A stretch of 64,000 bases of DNA from Bacillota bacterium (GTDB lineage Bacteria > Bacillota > Clostridia > Lachnospirales > Lachnospiraceae), in NCBI GenBank assembly GCA_023442465.1, contig JAEZZQ010000001.1, positions 124,001-188,000 on the forward strand. Direction: 5' to 3'. A program made the translations under genes and the position numbers. Numbering within the stretch: position 1 is the first letter of the stretch; each line of letters opens with the position of its first letter. A model generated the notes under the pieces. The model did no database searches. It was given only the letters and a program-made list of their open reading frames with translations, and was not told where the DNA came from. Positions 25,451 through 35,083 of this stretch are shown here, piece by piece.

Positions 25451-25996
25451 ATGAAAGCAACTGGGATAGTCCGCAGAATTGACGACTTAGGCCGTATTGT
25501 AATACCCAAAGAAATCAGGCGCACACTGCGCATAAGGGAGAGCGACCCGCTCGAAATATTTACGGACAGAGAAGGCGAAATCATCTTGAAAAAATATTCT
25601 CCAATTGGGGAAATGAGCACTTTTGCGAAGCAATATGCGGAGAGTCTCGCACAAGTTTCAGGACATACCGCATTGATTGCTGACAGAGATCAGATTATCG
25701 CAGTGTCCGGCGGATATAAGAATCTCATGGGGAAAAGCTTGAGCAGAGAGCTGGAAGAAAAAATAAACAATCGGGAAACGGCGCTGGCATCCAAGGGTGA
25801 CCGCAATTTCATCCCGATTTCAAGCGACAGCGGAGAGGAATTTTTTCATGAAGCGATCAGTCCCATTATATGCGAAGGAGACGTGATCGGGGCAGTGATT
25901 CTTGTGGAGAACGATGAAAAGATGAAATTGGGAGAGGTGGAGCAGAAGCTCATCCTATCCGCTTCGGGTTTTCTTGGAAGACAGATGGAGCAATAA
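25451..25996 (+). CDS. spoVT: Stage V sporulation regulator SpoVT
   Basis: A 181-residue protein: an AbrB-type swapped-hairpin DNA-binding domain at 1-50 (GIVRRIDDLGRIVIPKEIRR) and a GAF-like C-terminal domain (about 55-178). The two-domain form separates SpoVT from AbrB. It controls genes in the developing forespore. GGAGG lies 7 nt before the ATG. Together with SpoVG it marks the organism as a spore-former or the recent descendant of one. Confidence 0.93.
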   Translation: MKATGIVRRIDDLGRIVIPKEIRRTLRIRESDPLEIFTDREGEIILKKYSPIGEMSTFAKQYAESLAQVSGHTALIADRDQIIAVSGGYKNLMGKSLSRELEEKINNRETALASKGDRNFIPISSDSGEEFFHEAISPIICEGDVIGAVILVENDEKMKLGEVEQKLILSASGFLGRQMEQ

Positions 25997-25999
25997 AAA

Positions 26000-26114
26000 G
26001 AACAAAAGTGTGCTTCGCACACACTCGCGACCAAATACTTTAGCCGCACAGCTTTTGTTCCGCGCGCGTAGCTGCGCATCTATTTTTATTTCATAGGAGT
26101 ACTTTCCTATGAAA
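26000..26114 (+). repeat. Dispersed hairpin repeat, copy B2
   Basis: Plus-strand copy of the element at 6796-6920: GAACAAAAGTGTGC, ACCAAATACTTT, CCGCACAGCTTTTGTT, GCGCGCGTAGCTGCGCATC, then a terminal hairpin TTTCATAGGA / TCCTATGAAA. The stem sequence differs from B1 but still pairs fully, while the ACTTTCC stretch is kept. Confidence 0.75.
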
Positions 26115-26121
26115 TAATAAA

Positions 26122-26176
26122 AGCCGCCTGAGGTTTAAGCTTATCATCTTAAATCACAGACGGTCTTTTTATATCA
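26122..26176. terminator. Terminator-like hairpin between spoVT and degV
   Basis: Arms GCCGCCTGAGGTTTAAG and CTTAAATCACAGACGGTC pair with a few mismatches around an 8-nt loop, followed by TTTTTAT. It is placed to serve both convergent genes. Confidence 0.6.
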
Positions 26177-26225
26177 TAAGAAAAATCTTGCTGTTCTAAC
26201 GTGTGAGGATATTGCCTTTCTATAT

Positions 26226-27107
26226 TTATAAGTATTCCTTATATTTGTCGTCAGAAGTATCAAAAAAACAAATACCGATAACGCCTCGTCCGGTATGGGC
26301 TCCTATGGCACAGCCTACGGTGGAAACCAGCTTATCCTTCGGTCTTAACAGTTCGTCGGACAGACCGAGAACAAAAGAAAGGGCCTTTTCATCTTCGCCA
26401 TGGCAAAATGCTATGGTTTGGTCAGAGGGATCGTAAGCATTTTCTTTTGTATAGTCTACCAGTGCCTTTAAAGACTTCTTGTGCCCGCGGACCGTCTTGA
26501 TAACTTGAAGGCTTCCGGATTTATCCACGATGAGAATTGGCTTCATGTCAAGTGTTTCCGCAATGGTTCCTTTGAATTTGGAAAGCCGTCCGCCTTTTAT
26601 GAGGTAAGCAAGGGTGTGGACGGTAAAGACATGATGTACATGGGAAATATAGTGATCGGCAGCCTCGATGAGGATTTCTTTTGGAGCTCCGTTTTCCAGC
26701 ATAGTGATCAACTTGGATACGAGAAGCCCGAAACCGATGGAAGCGCATTTGGAATCAATAATCGTCAAATCGAAATCAGGGTATTTTTCCAAAATATTTG
26801 CTTTTGCGATATTCGCAGCATTAAAGGTGCCTGCGATCCCGGTGGAAAAGCAAAGATAAATGATGCTGTCTCCTGCTTCTGCATAGGGAAGAAAAGCGTC
26901 TTCGAACATAGCGGGATTGATGTGGTAGGTTCTTATATCTCTTTTTGTATCGTCCAATATGTTATAAAACTCGGGAGTTTGAATAGTCTTTCCGTCCAGA
27001 TAGTCCACCTCGTCGATGACGACAGGAGTAGGGATAACGTGCAATTTATGATCTTGCGCGTACTGCTTCGGCAAATCCGAAGCGGAGTCGGTAATGATTC
27101 TAAGCAT
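26226..27107 (-). CDS. DegV family fatty-acid-binding protein
   Basis: A 293-residue cytoplasmic protein with the DegV opening (IITDSASDLPKQYAQDH), TPVVIDEVDYLDG, and the YLCFSTGIAGTF and GGRLSKFKG motifs. DegV relatives bind a fatty acid; the FakB members pass it to FakA for phosphorylation. No fakA is present here. It lies 34 bp behind pncB on the same strand, so the two are probably co-transcribed, an association whose meaning is unclear. Confidence 0.92.
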   Translation of the reverse strand: MLRIITDSASDLPKQYAQDHKLHVIPTPVVIDEVDYLDGKTIQTPEFYNILDDTKRDIRTYHINPAMFEDAFLPYAEAGDSIIYLCFSTGIAGTFNAANIAKANILEKYPDFDLTIIDSKCASIGFGLLVSKLITMLENGAPKEILIEAADHYISHVHHVFTVHTLAYLIKGGRLSKFKGTIAETLDMKPILIVDKSGSLQVIKTVRGHKKSLKALVDYTKENAYDPSDQTIAFCHGEDEKALSFVLGLSDELLRPKDKLVSTVGCAIGAHTGRGVIGICFFDTSDDKYKEYL

Positions 27108-27141
27108 ATGAATGCCTCGCTTTCTGTTACAAATTGACGTT

Positions 27142-28596
27142 CTAAGATTGACTCATACGGTCGAGCAAATCAATCTTAATATCGTACAGCTTCTTGGATA
27201 AATCCACATATACCTTATGGGGATTGATAAGACGTCTCGTCTCATCCCATAGAGTATCTAACTCTGTCTGGCAATATGCCCGGATGTCCATAACCTTCGG
27301 AGACTCATAGCAGCACTCGCCGCCCAAAAAGATAGGAGCCATAATTTCCCGAAGCGTATAGCTTCCGCCGGGAAGCCTTGTCTTTTTCCATGGTTCCAGA
27401 GGATCGAAAAGAAGAAGGGATTCTTCTTCGTCAAAGTGCTCTTCCACGAGGCAGATCAAATCGGCCTTGATTTTTCCCGAATCCTTTTCATAAACGCGGT
27501 AAATCTTCTTATTTCCCGGGTTTGTTACCTTTTCAGTATTTTCGGACAACTTGATTTTGGGAATGAAGGTTCCGTCCTTGTCCTTGATAGCCGATAATTT
27601 ATATACGCCGCCGAATGCCGGACAGTCTTTGGAAGTGATAAGACTGGTGCCTACGCCCCACGAGGTAATGGAAGCACCCTGAACCTTAAGGCTATCGATT
27701 AAGAACTCGTCCAAATCGTTGGAAGCAGAGATGACCGCATCGGGGAAACCGGCTTCGTCCAGCATCTTTCTGGCTTTCTTGGAAAGGTATGCAAGGTCGC
27801 CGCTATCCAGACGGATTCCGTAGTAGGAAAAGGGAACTCCGGCTTTGCGCATCTCTTTGAACACGCGGATGGCGTTAGGAACGCCGGATTTTAAAGTATC
27901 ATAAGTATCTACAAGCAAAATACAAGCAGAAGGATACATTTCGGCATAAGTCTTGAAAGCGGTATATTCGTCGGGAAAGCTCATGATCCAGCTATGAGCA
28001 TGAGTTCCTTTTACGGGAACGTCGAAGAGCTGTCCGCAGAGAACGTTAGAGGTGGCCACACAGCCGCCGATCATGGCAGCTCTTGCACCGTACACTCCGG
28101 CGTCCGGACCTTGCGCGCGGCGAAGACCGAATTCCATAATTCCGTCGCCTCTGGCCGCATAGCATACCCTGGCTGCCTTGGTAGCAATCAGGCTTTGGTG
28201 GTTGATGATATTTAAGATGGCCGTCTCCACAAGCTGTGCCTGCATGATCGGCGCGATGACCTTTACCAAAGGCTCCCTTGGGAAAATAACCGTTCCTTCA
28301 GGAATCGCATAAATATCTCCTGTGAATTTAAAATCCTTCAGATAATCGAGAAAGTCCTGCTGAAAAATGGAAAGTCCTGCTAAATAATCGATGTCCTCCT
28401 GCGAAAAATGCAGTTCCTTAATATATTGGATTACCTGCTCTAATCCCGCCGATACCGCATAGCCGCCGTCGCTGGGATTGGAGCGGTAAAAAACGTCAAA
28501 AATTACGGTTTCGTTTTGGCTTTTGTTTTTGAAATAGCCCTGCATCATAGTGAGTTCGTAAAGATCTGTGAGCAAGGTCAGATTTTGTCTGTCCAT
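27142..28596 (-). CDS. pncB: Nicotinate phosphoribosyltransferase
   Basis: Converts nicotinate and PRPP to nicotinate mononucleotide in NAD salvage, using ATP. The 484 residues from ATG 28596 begin NLTLLTDLYELTMMQGYF; EFGLRRAQGPD, GTHAHSWIMSFPDE and YYGIRLDSGDLAYLS are the active-site and phosphoribosyl-binding stretches. AGGAGG lies 4 nt before the chosen ATG; the longer frame to 28629 lacks a site. degV follows in the same direction. Confidence 0.96.
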   Translation of the reverse strand: MDRQNLTLLTDLYELTMMQGYFKNKSQNETVIFDVFYRSNPSDGGYAVSAGLEQVIQYIKELHFSQEDIDYLAGLSIFQQDFLDYLKDFKFTGDIYAIPEGTVIFPREPLVKVIAPIMQAQLVETAILNIINHQSLIATKAARVCYAARGDGIMEFGLRRAQGPDAGVYGARAAMIGGCVATSNVLCGQLFDVPVKGTHAHSWIMSFPDEYTAFKTYAEMYPSACILLVDTYDTLKSGVPNAIRVFKEMRKAGVPFSYYGIRLDSGDLAYLSKKARKMLDEAGFPDAVISASNDLDEFLIDSLKVQGASITSWGVGTSLITSKDCPAFGGVYKLSAIKDKDGTFIPKIKLSENTEKVTNPGNKKIYRVYEKDSGKIKADLICLVEEHFDEEESLLLFDPLEPWKKTRLPGGSYTLREIMAPIFLGGECCYESPKVMDIRAYCQTELDTLWDETRRLINPHKVYVDLSKKLYDIKIDLLDRMSQS

Positions 28597-28704
28597 TTTG
28601 CCTCCTATTTTGCCGGAACAGTCCGACAAGCTATTTTTTAGTAAATTATAAAATATTCTAGCACATATTTTCTACATTTGCCATAGCTTTCATTCGGTTG
28701 ACCC

Positions 28705-28734
28705 TTGACAATTCTTCGTTTCACGCTTTATAAT
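28705..28734 (+). promoter_or_regulatory. Promoter for the ileS leader
   Basis: TTGACA (28705-28710) and TATAAT (28729-28734) with an 18-bp spacer, about 25 bp before the T-box leader begins. Confidence 0.75.
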
Positions 28735-28757
28735 CTCATTTATATAGTATATAGAAA

Positions 28758-29053
28758 AAGCGTTGACGAAGACAGTAGGTATCTTAAGAAAGGCACAGCG
28801 AACCGGCGAATGGTGTGAGGCCGGTGCGAGTAAGAAGATACGGAATATCACTTCCGAGCTGCAATGCCCAAACTATTGGAGTAGGCGTTGCCGGTTTTCT
28901 TCCGTTAAAAGAAATCATATATCCCGCATTTTTCAAGTGTTTGCATCAATTGTTGCTGTAAAGACGAAGGCTGAATGTAACGGCGGGCGTATGTCGTAAC
29001 AGGTGGTAACGCAGGAGTTTGACCTCGTCCTTTTACAGGACGGGGTTTTTTTG
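28758..29053 (+). ncRNA. T-box riboswitch (isoleucine) with terminator
   Basis: A ~295-nt leader. Stem I carries an AGTA motif (ACAGTAGGTATCTT) and on its 3' side a specifier loop GGAATATCACTTCC, in which ATC (Ile) is the likely specifier codon. The T-box sequence itself is AACAGGTGGTAACGC at about 28999-29013. The intrinsic terminator is CCTCGTCC / GGACGGGG at 29023-29045 with seven Ts. Uncharged tRNA-Ile would pair and switch to the antiterminator, raising ileS. With the promoter this accounts for the whole 28597-29123 gap. Confidence 0.9.
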
Positions 29054-29123
29054 ATGAATTTTCATTAATAATAAGAGCAATTCACACAGTGCCTTGCTCG
29101 TTATTTCAGAAAGGATGAAGAAA

Positions 29124-32100
29124 ATGTATCAGAAAGTATCTACCAATTTGAATTTCGTAGAGCGCGAGAAACAGACGGAAAAGTTCTGGAAGGATGAGCG
29201 CATATTTGAAAAGAGTATGGAAAACCGCGAAGGCTGCCCGACTTACACCTTTTATGACGGGCCTCCGACGGCAAACGGCAAGCCTCATATCGGCCATGTC
29301 CTCACCCGCGTTATCAAGGATATGATTCCCAGATACCGCACGATGAAGGGCTATATGGTTCCGAGAAAGGCCGGATGGGATACCCACGGACTTCCGGTGG
29401 AGCTGGAGGTAGAGAAAGAATTAGGGCTGGACGGAAAAGAGCAGATTGAAGAATACGGCCTCGACCCTTTCATTACCAAATGTAAGGAAAGCGTATGGAA
29501 ATACAAAGGTATGTGGGAGGATTTCTCCGGTACCGTAGGTTTTTGGGCGGATATGGACGAACCGTACGTTACCTACCACGACGATTATATCGAATCGGAA
29601 TGGTGGGCGCTGAAACAGATTTGGGATAAACAGCTTTTATATAAGGGCTTCAAGATCGTTCCCTACTGCCCCCGTTGCGGAACGCCCCTCTCCTCTCACG
29701 AGGTGGCACAGGGGTATAAGGATGTAAAGGAAAAGTCCGCGGTAGCACGTTTTAAGGTAAAGGGAGAAGATGCTTATATTCTGGCATGGACTACTACGCC
29801 CTGGACCCTTCCCTCCAACGTGGCTCTTTGCGTGAACCCTTCGGAGACATATGTTAAGGTGAAGGCGGCAGACGGCTATACCTATTATATGGCCGAGGCA
29901 CTTTTGGACAGCGTGCTGGGTAAGCTGGGGGATAAAGAGAAGAGCATTGCTGCTTATGAAATACTGGAGACCTACACCGGCAAGGATTTGGAATATAAGG
30001 AATACGAACCCCTTTTCGACTACGCGTTGGAAATTTGTGAGAAGCAGCATAAAAAAGCGCATTATGTGACCTGTGACAATTATGTTACGCTGACCGACGG
30101 TACGGGTGTGGTTCATATCGCCCCGGCCTTCGGTGAAGACGACGCTAACGTTGGGCGTATCTATGACCTGCCCTTCGTACAGTTGGTGGATTCCAAAGGT
30201 GAGATGACGGCGGAGACGGATTATGCAGGAGTGTTCTGCAAAAAGGCCGACCCGATGATTCTGGCAGATTTGGAGAAGAAGGGCCTGCTGTTCGATGCTC
30301 CCAAGTTCGAGCACAGCTATCCTCATTGCTGGCGCTGCGATACCCCTCTCATCTACTATGCCCGCGAATCGTGGTTCATCAAGATGACGGCGGTAAAGGA
30401 GGACTTGATCCGCAACAACGATACGATCAACTGGATTCCTGAATCCATCGGCAAGGGCCGTTTCGGCGACTGGCTGGAAAACATTCAGGACTGGGGGATA
30501 TCCAGAAATCGTTACTGGGGAACACCTTTAAATGTATGGGAATGTCAGGACTGCGGTAAGATGCACTCTATCGGAAGCCGCGAGGAGCTGGAGAAAATGA
30601 GCGGCAACGAAGCAGCGAAGACCGTTGAGCTGCACAGACCTTATATCGATGAAATTACTATCTCGTGCCAGGAGTGCGGCGGCACGATGAAGCGTGTGCC
30701 CGAAGTGATTGACTGCTGGTTCGATTCCGGTGCGATGCCCTTTGCACAGCATCATTATCCTTTTGAAAATAAGGAGCTGTTTGAAAAGCAATTTCCGGCG
30801 CAGTTTATCAGCGAGGCAGTGGACCAGACGAGGGGATGGTTCTATTCCCTCCTTGCAGAATCCACGCTGCTATTTAATAAATCGCCTTATGAAAATGTAA
30901 TCGTGTTAGGGCACGTTCAGGATGAGAATGGCCAGAAGATGAGCAAGTCCAAGGGAAATGCGGTAGATCCCTTCGATGCGCTGGCAACCTACGGGGCAGA
31001 CGCTATCCGGTGGTACTTCTATATTAATTCCGCTCCATGGCTTCCCAACCGTTTCCACGGAAAGGCAGTACAGGAGGGACAGCGAAAATTCATGGGTACG
31101 CTTTGGAATACCTATGCGTTCTTCGTACTGTATGCGAACATCGACAGCTTCGATGCTACGAAATATGAGCTGGAATACGATAAGCTCGCAGTCATGGATA
31201 AGTGGCTGCTTTCCAAGCTTAACACGCTGGTAAAAGACGTGAATTCCTATATGGATGCCTATAAGATACCTGAGACTGCAAGAGCCTTGGACGATTTCGT
31301 GGACGATATGAGTAACTGGTATGTGAGAAGAAGCCGCGAGCGCTTCTGGGCCAAAGGAATGGAGCAAGACAAAATCAATGCGTACATGACGCTCTATACG
31401 GCGTTAGTTACCGTAAGTAAATGCGCGGCTCCTATGATTCCTTTCATGACCGAGGACATTTACAAGAACCTTGTTGGCAGCATCGATAAGAGCGCGCCGG
31501 AGAGCATTCACCTATGTGATTTCCCGAAAGAAGATGAGAGCTTTATCGATAAGAAATTAGAAGAGAATATGGATGAGGTCCTGAAAATTGTCGTTATGGG
31601 ACGCGCCTGCAGAAATACGGCAAATATCAAGAACCGTCAGCCCATCGGAAGGATGTTTGTAAAAGCGCCTCACGAGCTGGGAACATTCTATCAGGATATT
31701 ATCGTGGAGGAGCTGAATGTAAAGGAAGTAGTCTTTACGGAGGATGTGAGGGAGTTCACCAGCTACAGCTTCAAACCCCAGCTTCGCACGGTAGGACCGA
31801 AATACGGCAAGCAACTGGGCGGCATCCAGAAGGAGTTAGCGTCCCTCGACGGCAACGAGGCTATGGATGAGCTGAATGAGCATGGAGCGCTTAAGTTCGA
31901 TATAAACGGTACGGGAGTAGAGCTTTCAAAGGAGGACTTATTGATCGAGATGAGTCAGAAGGAGGGCTACGTATCGGAAGCGGACAATACGGTGACGGTA
32001 GTGCTTCATACGGAGCTGACGGAAGAGCTGGTGGAAGAAGGCTTTGTATATGAAGTGATCAGTAAGATTCAGACGATGCGTAAGGATGCCGATTTCGAAG

Positions 32101-32285
32101 TTATGGATCACATTCGGGTATCGATTGACGGAAATGATAAAATTGCAGGTATTGTTAAGAAAAATGAGAGCATAATATCAGCGAAGGTGCTTGCGGATGA
32201 AATGGTAACGGGGGAAACGCTTGAGGCTTCCAAGGAATGGAACGTAAACGGCGAGAACGTTACGATAAGCATCAGCAGGAAATAG
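29124..32285 (+). CDS. ileS: Isoleucyl-tRNA synthetase
   Basis: Charges tRNA-Ile, with editing of valine. The 1053 residues from ATG 29124 include PHIGH at 54-58, GWDTHGLPVELEVEKELG, an inserted editing domain (about 190-390), KMSKSKGN at about 605, and a C-terminal anticodon-binding region with a DUF5915-like tail. Length and these motifs resemble the IleS2 (eukaryote-like) type, a form often insensitive to mupirocin; this is inference. The frame extends 10 codons upstream, but AAGGATG lies before ATG 29124. It is controlled by the T-box upstream. Confidence 0.97.
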   Translation: MYQKVSTNLNFVEREKQTEKFWKDERIFEKSMENREGCPTYTFYDGPPTANGKPHIGHVLTRVIKDMIPRYRTMKGYMVPRKAGWDTHGLPVELEVEKELGLDGKEQIEEYGLDPFITKCKESVWKYKGMWEDFSGTVGFWADMDEPYVTYHDDYIESEWWALKQIWDKQLLYKGFKIVPYCPRCGTPLSSHEVAQGYKDVKEKSAVARFKVKGEDAYILAWTTTPWTLPSNVALCVNPSETYVKVKAADGYTYYMAEALLDSVLGKLGDKEKSIAAYEILETYTGKDLEYKEYEPLFDYALEICEKQHKKAHYVTCDNYVTLTDGTGVVHIAPAFGEDDANVGRIYDLPFVQLVDSKGEMTAETDYAGVFCKKADPMILADLEKKGLLFDAPKFEHSYPHCWRCDTPLIYYARESWFIKMTAVKEDLIRNNDTINWIPESIGKGRFGDWLENIQDWGISRNRYWGTPLNVWECQDCGKMHSIGSREELEKMSGNEAAKTVELHRPYIDEITISCQECGGTMKRVPEVIDCWFDSGAMPFAQHHYPFENKELFEKQFPAQFISEAVDQTRGWFYSLLAESTLLFNKSPYENVIVLGHVQDENGQKMSKSKGNAVDPFDALATYGADAIRWYFYINSAPWLPNRFHGKAVQEGQRKFMGTLWNTYAFFVLYANIDSFDATKYELEYDKLAVMDKWLLSKLNTLVKDVNSYMDAYKIPETARALDDFVDDMSNWYVRRSRERFWAKGMEQDKINAYMTLYTALVTVSKCAAPMIPFMTEDIYKNLVGSIDKSAPESIHLCDFPKEDESFIDKKLEENMDEVLKIVVMGRACRNTANIKNRQPIGRMFVKAPHELGTFYQDIIVEELNVKEVVFTEDVREFTSYSFKPQLRTVGPKYGKQLGGIQKELASLDGNEAMDELNEHGALKFDINGTGVELSKEDLLIEMSQKEGYVSEADNTVTVVLHTELTEELVEEGFVYEVISKIQTMRKDADFEVMDHIRVSIDGNDKIAGIVKKNESIISAKVLADEMVTGETLEASKEWNVNGENVTISISRK

Positions 32286-32294
32286 CAGTAACAG

Positions 32295-32336
32295 GCGGCA
32301 GATCCCGGAAAAAAGGATTTTGCCGCCGTTTTCTTA
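32295..32336 (+). terminator. Terminator of ileS
   Basis: Arms GGCGGCAGATCC and GGATTTTGCCGCC close around an A-rich loop and are followed by GTTTTC. About 10 bp after the ileS stop. Confidence 0.75.
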
Positions 32337-32341
32337 TCTTA

Positions 32342-32369
32342 TTGCTTTTTTTGCCACATATTGTATAAT
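32342..32369 (+). promoter_or_regulatory. Probable promoter of glgP
   Basis: TTGCTT (32342-32347) and TATAAT (32364-32369), 16-bp spacer, 35 bp before the glgP ATG. Confidence 0.5.
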
Positions 32370-32403
32370 TATGAATAGAAAGAAGTTGGATGGGAGGTAG
32401 TAC

Positions 32404-34878
32404 ATGATTAAGAAGGCTGCCTTGTCTTTTGACAAGGATTTATTTAAAAGAAGTGTAGTTTATAATGTAAAAACGTTATATAGAAAAAGTATGGAGGAGG
32501 CCTCACCACAGCAGATTTTTCAGGCGGTATCTTATGCCATCAAGGATGCGATTGTCGATAAGTGGATGAAGACGCAGGAAGAATATGAGAAGCAGGACCC
32601 TAAAATGGTTTATTACCTTTCCATGGAATTTCTGATGGGAAGGGCGCTCGGCAACAATATTATCAATCTGCAGGCCTACGAGCCGGTAAAGGAAGCGCTG
32701 GAAGAACTGGGCGTGGACATCAACGCAATAGAAGATCAGGAACCGGATGCGGCACTGGGTAACGGCGGTCTGGGAAGGCTTGCCGCTTGTTTTCTCGATT
32801 CCCTGGCTACTTTGGGTTATCCGGCATACGGCTGTGGCATCCGTTACCGTTACGGAATGTTCAAGCAGCAGATCCGCGACGGCTATCAGATAGAGGTACC
32901 CGATAACTGGCTGGAGAACGGCAATCCCTTCGAGCTGAGAAGACCGGAATATGCCAAAGAGGTAAAGTTCGGCGGTTATGTGAATGTATATGTGGATGAG
33001 AACGGCAGGAGCAATTTCAAGCAAGAGGGCTACCAGTCGGTGAATGCTATCCCTTACGATTTGCCCATTGTAGGCTATGGAAACGGTATTGTGAATACGC
33101 TGCGCATCTGGGATGCTCAGCCGGTGGAGTGTTTCCGGCTGGAATCCTTCGATAAGGGTGACTATCAGAAAGCGGTTGAGCAGGAGAATCTGGCAAGAAA
33201 CATCGTTGAGGTACTCTATCCTAACGATAACCATTATGCAGGCAAGGAGCTTCGCTTAAAGCAGCAATATTTCTTCATATCGGCATCGGTCCAGGAGGCA
33301 GTGGCGAAGTATATGCGAAAGCATGAGGATATCCGCAGATTCCACGAGAAGGTTACCTTCCAGTTGAACGATACTCACCCGACCGTGGCGATTGCCGAGC
33401 TGATGCGCATCCTTATGGATGAGTATTATCTTACATGGGATGAGGCGTGGGCGGTCACCACGAAGACTTGTGCTTATACGAACCACACAATTATGTCAGA
33501 GGCGCTTGAAAAGTGGCCTATAGAACTGTTCTCCAGGCTGCTGCCCAGAGTTTACCAGATCGTAGAGGAAATCAACCGCCGCTTTGTGAAGCAGATAGAG
33601 CAAATATATCCCGGTAATCATGAAAAAATCCGTAAAATGGCAATTATCTATGACGGTCAGGTCAAGATGGCACATCTTGCCATCGCCTCCGGCTATTCGG
33701 TAAACGGCGTGGCCAGACTGCATACGGAGATATTGAAAAAGCAGGAGCTTAGAGATTTCTATGAGATGATGCCGAATAAGTTCAGCAATAAGACAAATGG
33801 TATCACGCAGAGACGTTTTCTCCTCCACGGTAACCCGCTTCTGGCGGATTGGATTACTTTTCATATAGGTTCCGACTGGATTACCGACCTTACGAGACTG
33901 ACTAAGCTGAAGGTCTATGCGGACGATGAGAAGGCCCAGCAGGAATTCATGAACATTAAGTATAAGAATAAGATTCGCCTGGCGGAATATATTCTGGAGC
34001 ACAACGGCATCGAAGTGGATCCGAGATCGATTTTCGACGTTCAGGTAAAGAGGCTTCATGAGTATAAAAGACAGCTTTTGAATATTCTTCATATTATGCA
34101 CCTTTATAATCAGTTAAAGGAGCACCCGGAGATGCCTTTCTATCCGAGAACCTTCATCTTCGGTGCGAAAGCGGCGGCCGGATACAGGAATGCAAAGCTG
34201 ACCATCAAGCTTATCAATGCAGTAGGGGAAGTAATCAATAACGATTCCTCCATCCGCGGCAAGATCAAGGTCGTATTCATCGAGGACTACAAGGTATCCA
34301 ATGCGGAAATTATTTTTGCGGCATCCGATGTTTCCGAGCAGATATCCACAGCCAGCAAGGAAGCTTCCGGCACAGGCAACATGAAATTCATGCTTAACGG
34401 TGCGATTACGCTGGGAACGATGGACGGTGCCAATGTGGAAATCGTAGAAGAAGTAGGAGAAGAGAATGCGGTTATCTTCGGCCTTAGCTCCGACGAAGTC
34501 ATTCGTTATGAGAACTTCGGCGGATATGACCCAATGGAAATATTCAACAACAATTCCGATGTCAGAAAAGTACTGATGCAGCTGATTAACGGTACCTATT
34601 CCAAGAATGACCCGGATTTGTTCCGTCCGCTCTACAATTCGCTGTTAAATACGCTGAGCACAGCTAAGGCGGACACGTACTTTATTCTGAAGGACTTCGA
34701 GTCCTATGCGGAGGCACAGAAAAAGGTGGAGGCGGCATACCGGGACGAAAAGGGATGGGCAAGGAGCGCTATTTTAAATGTGGCCTGCTCCGGCAAGTTC
34801 TCCTCTGATAGAACCATCGAGGAATATGTGAAGGATATATGGCATTTGGATAGGGTAGTTTTACCTCTAAAGAAGTAA
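32404..34878 (+). CDS. glgP: Glycogen/starch/maltodextrin phosphorylase
   Basis: Releases glucose-1-phosphate from alpha-1,4-glucans. The 824 residues match GH-like glycosyltransferase family 35: NGGLGRLAACFLDSLATL near 119-136, the NDTHPTVAIAELMR motif, and EASGTGNMKFMLNG with the PLP-binding lysine at about 661. A strong GGGAGG precedes the ATG. It stands alone between two terminators. A tiny relic of a second glgP lies at 46013-46129. Confidence 0.96.
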   Translation: MIKKAALSFDKDLFKRSVVYNVKTLYRKSMEEASPQQIFQAVSYAIKDAIVDKWMKTQEEYEKQDPKMVYYLSMEFLMGRALGNNIINLQAYEPVKEALEELGVDINAIEDQEPDAALGNGGLGRLAACFLDSLATLGYPAYGCGIRYRYGMFKQQIRDGYQIEVPDNWLENGNPFELRRPEYAKEVKFGGYVNVYVDENGRSNFKQEGYQSVNAIPYDLPIVGYGNGIVNTLRIWDAQPVECFRLESFDKGDYQKAVEQENLARNIVEVLYPNDNHYAGKELRLKQQYFFISASVQEAVAKYMRKHEDIRRFHEKVTFQLNDTHPTVAIAELMRILMDEYYLTWDEAWAVTTKTCAYTNHTIMSEALEKWPIELFSRLLPRVYQIVEEINRRFVKQIEQIYPGNHEKIRKMAIIYDGQVKMAHLAIASGYSVNGVARLHTEILKKQELRDFYEMMPNKFSNKTNGITQRRFLLHGNPLLADWITFHIGSDWITDLTRLTKLKVYADDEKAQQEFMNIKYKNKIRLAEYILEHNGIEVDPRSIFDVQVKRLHEYKRQLLNILHIMHLYNQLKEHPEMPFYPRTFIFGAKAAAGYRNAKLTIKLINAVGEVINNDSSIRGKIKVVFIEDYKVSNAEIIFAASDVSEQISTASKEASGTGNMKFMLNGAITLGTMDGANVEIVEEVGEENAVIFGLSSDEVIRYENFGGYDPMEIFNNNSDVRKVLMQLINGTYSKNDPDLFRPLYNSLLNTLSTAKADTYFILKDFESYAEAQKKVEAAYRDEKGWARSAILNVACSGKFSSDRTIEEYVKDIWHLDRVVLPLKK

Positions 34879-34901
34879 TATAAGAAATGATAATATAAAA
34901 T

Positions 34902-34951
34902 GAAGAACCCCTTTTGTTAGATGAGAAAATATCTAATGAAAGGGGTTTTTG
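34902..34951 (+). terminator. Terminator of glgP
   Basis: Long stem AACCCCTTTTGTTAGAT / ATCTAATGAAAGGGGTT with a short A-rich loop and a T-run; unusually stable and 25 bp after the glgP stop. Confidence 0.85.
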
Positions 34952-35083
34952 TTTTATTTCGGCTAAAAAAATGTAAGATATAGAAAAAAATCTATTGAAA
35001 AAAGAAAAAAATTGTATATTATTAACAAAAAAATGTTGATACAGTAAAATAGAGCAAAATTAACTATATATGGAGGAAAGGAT

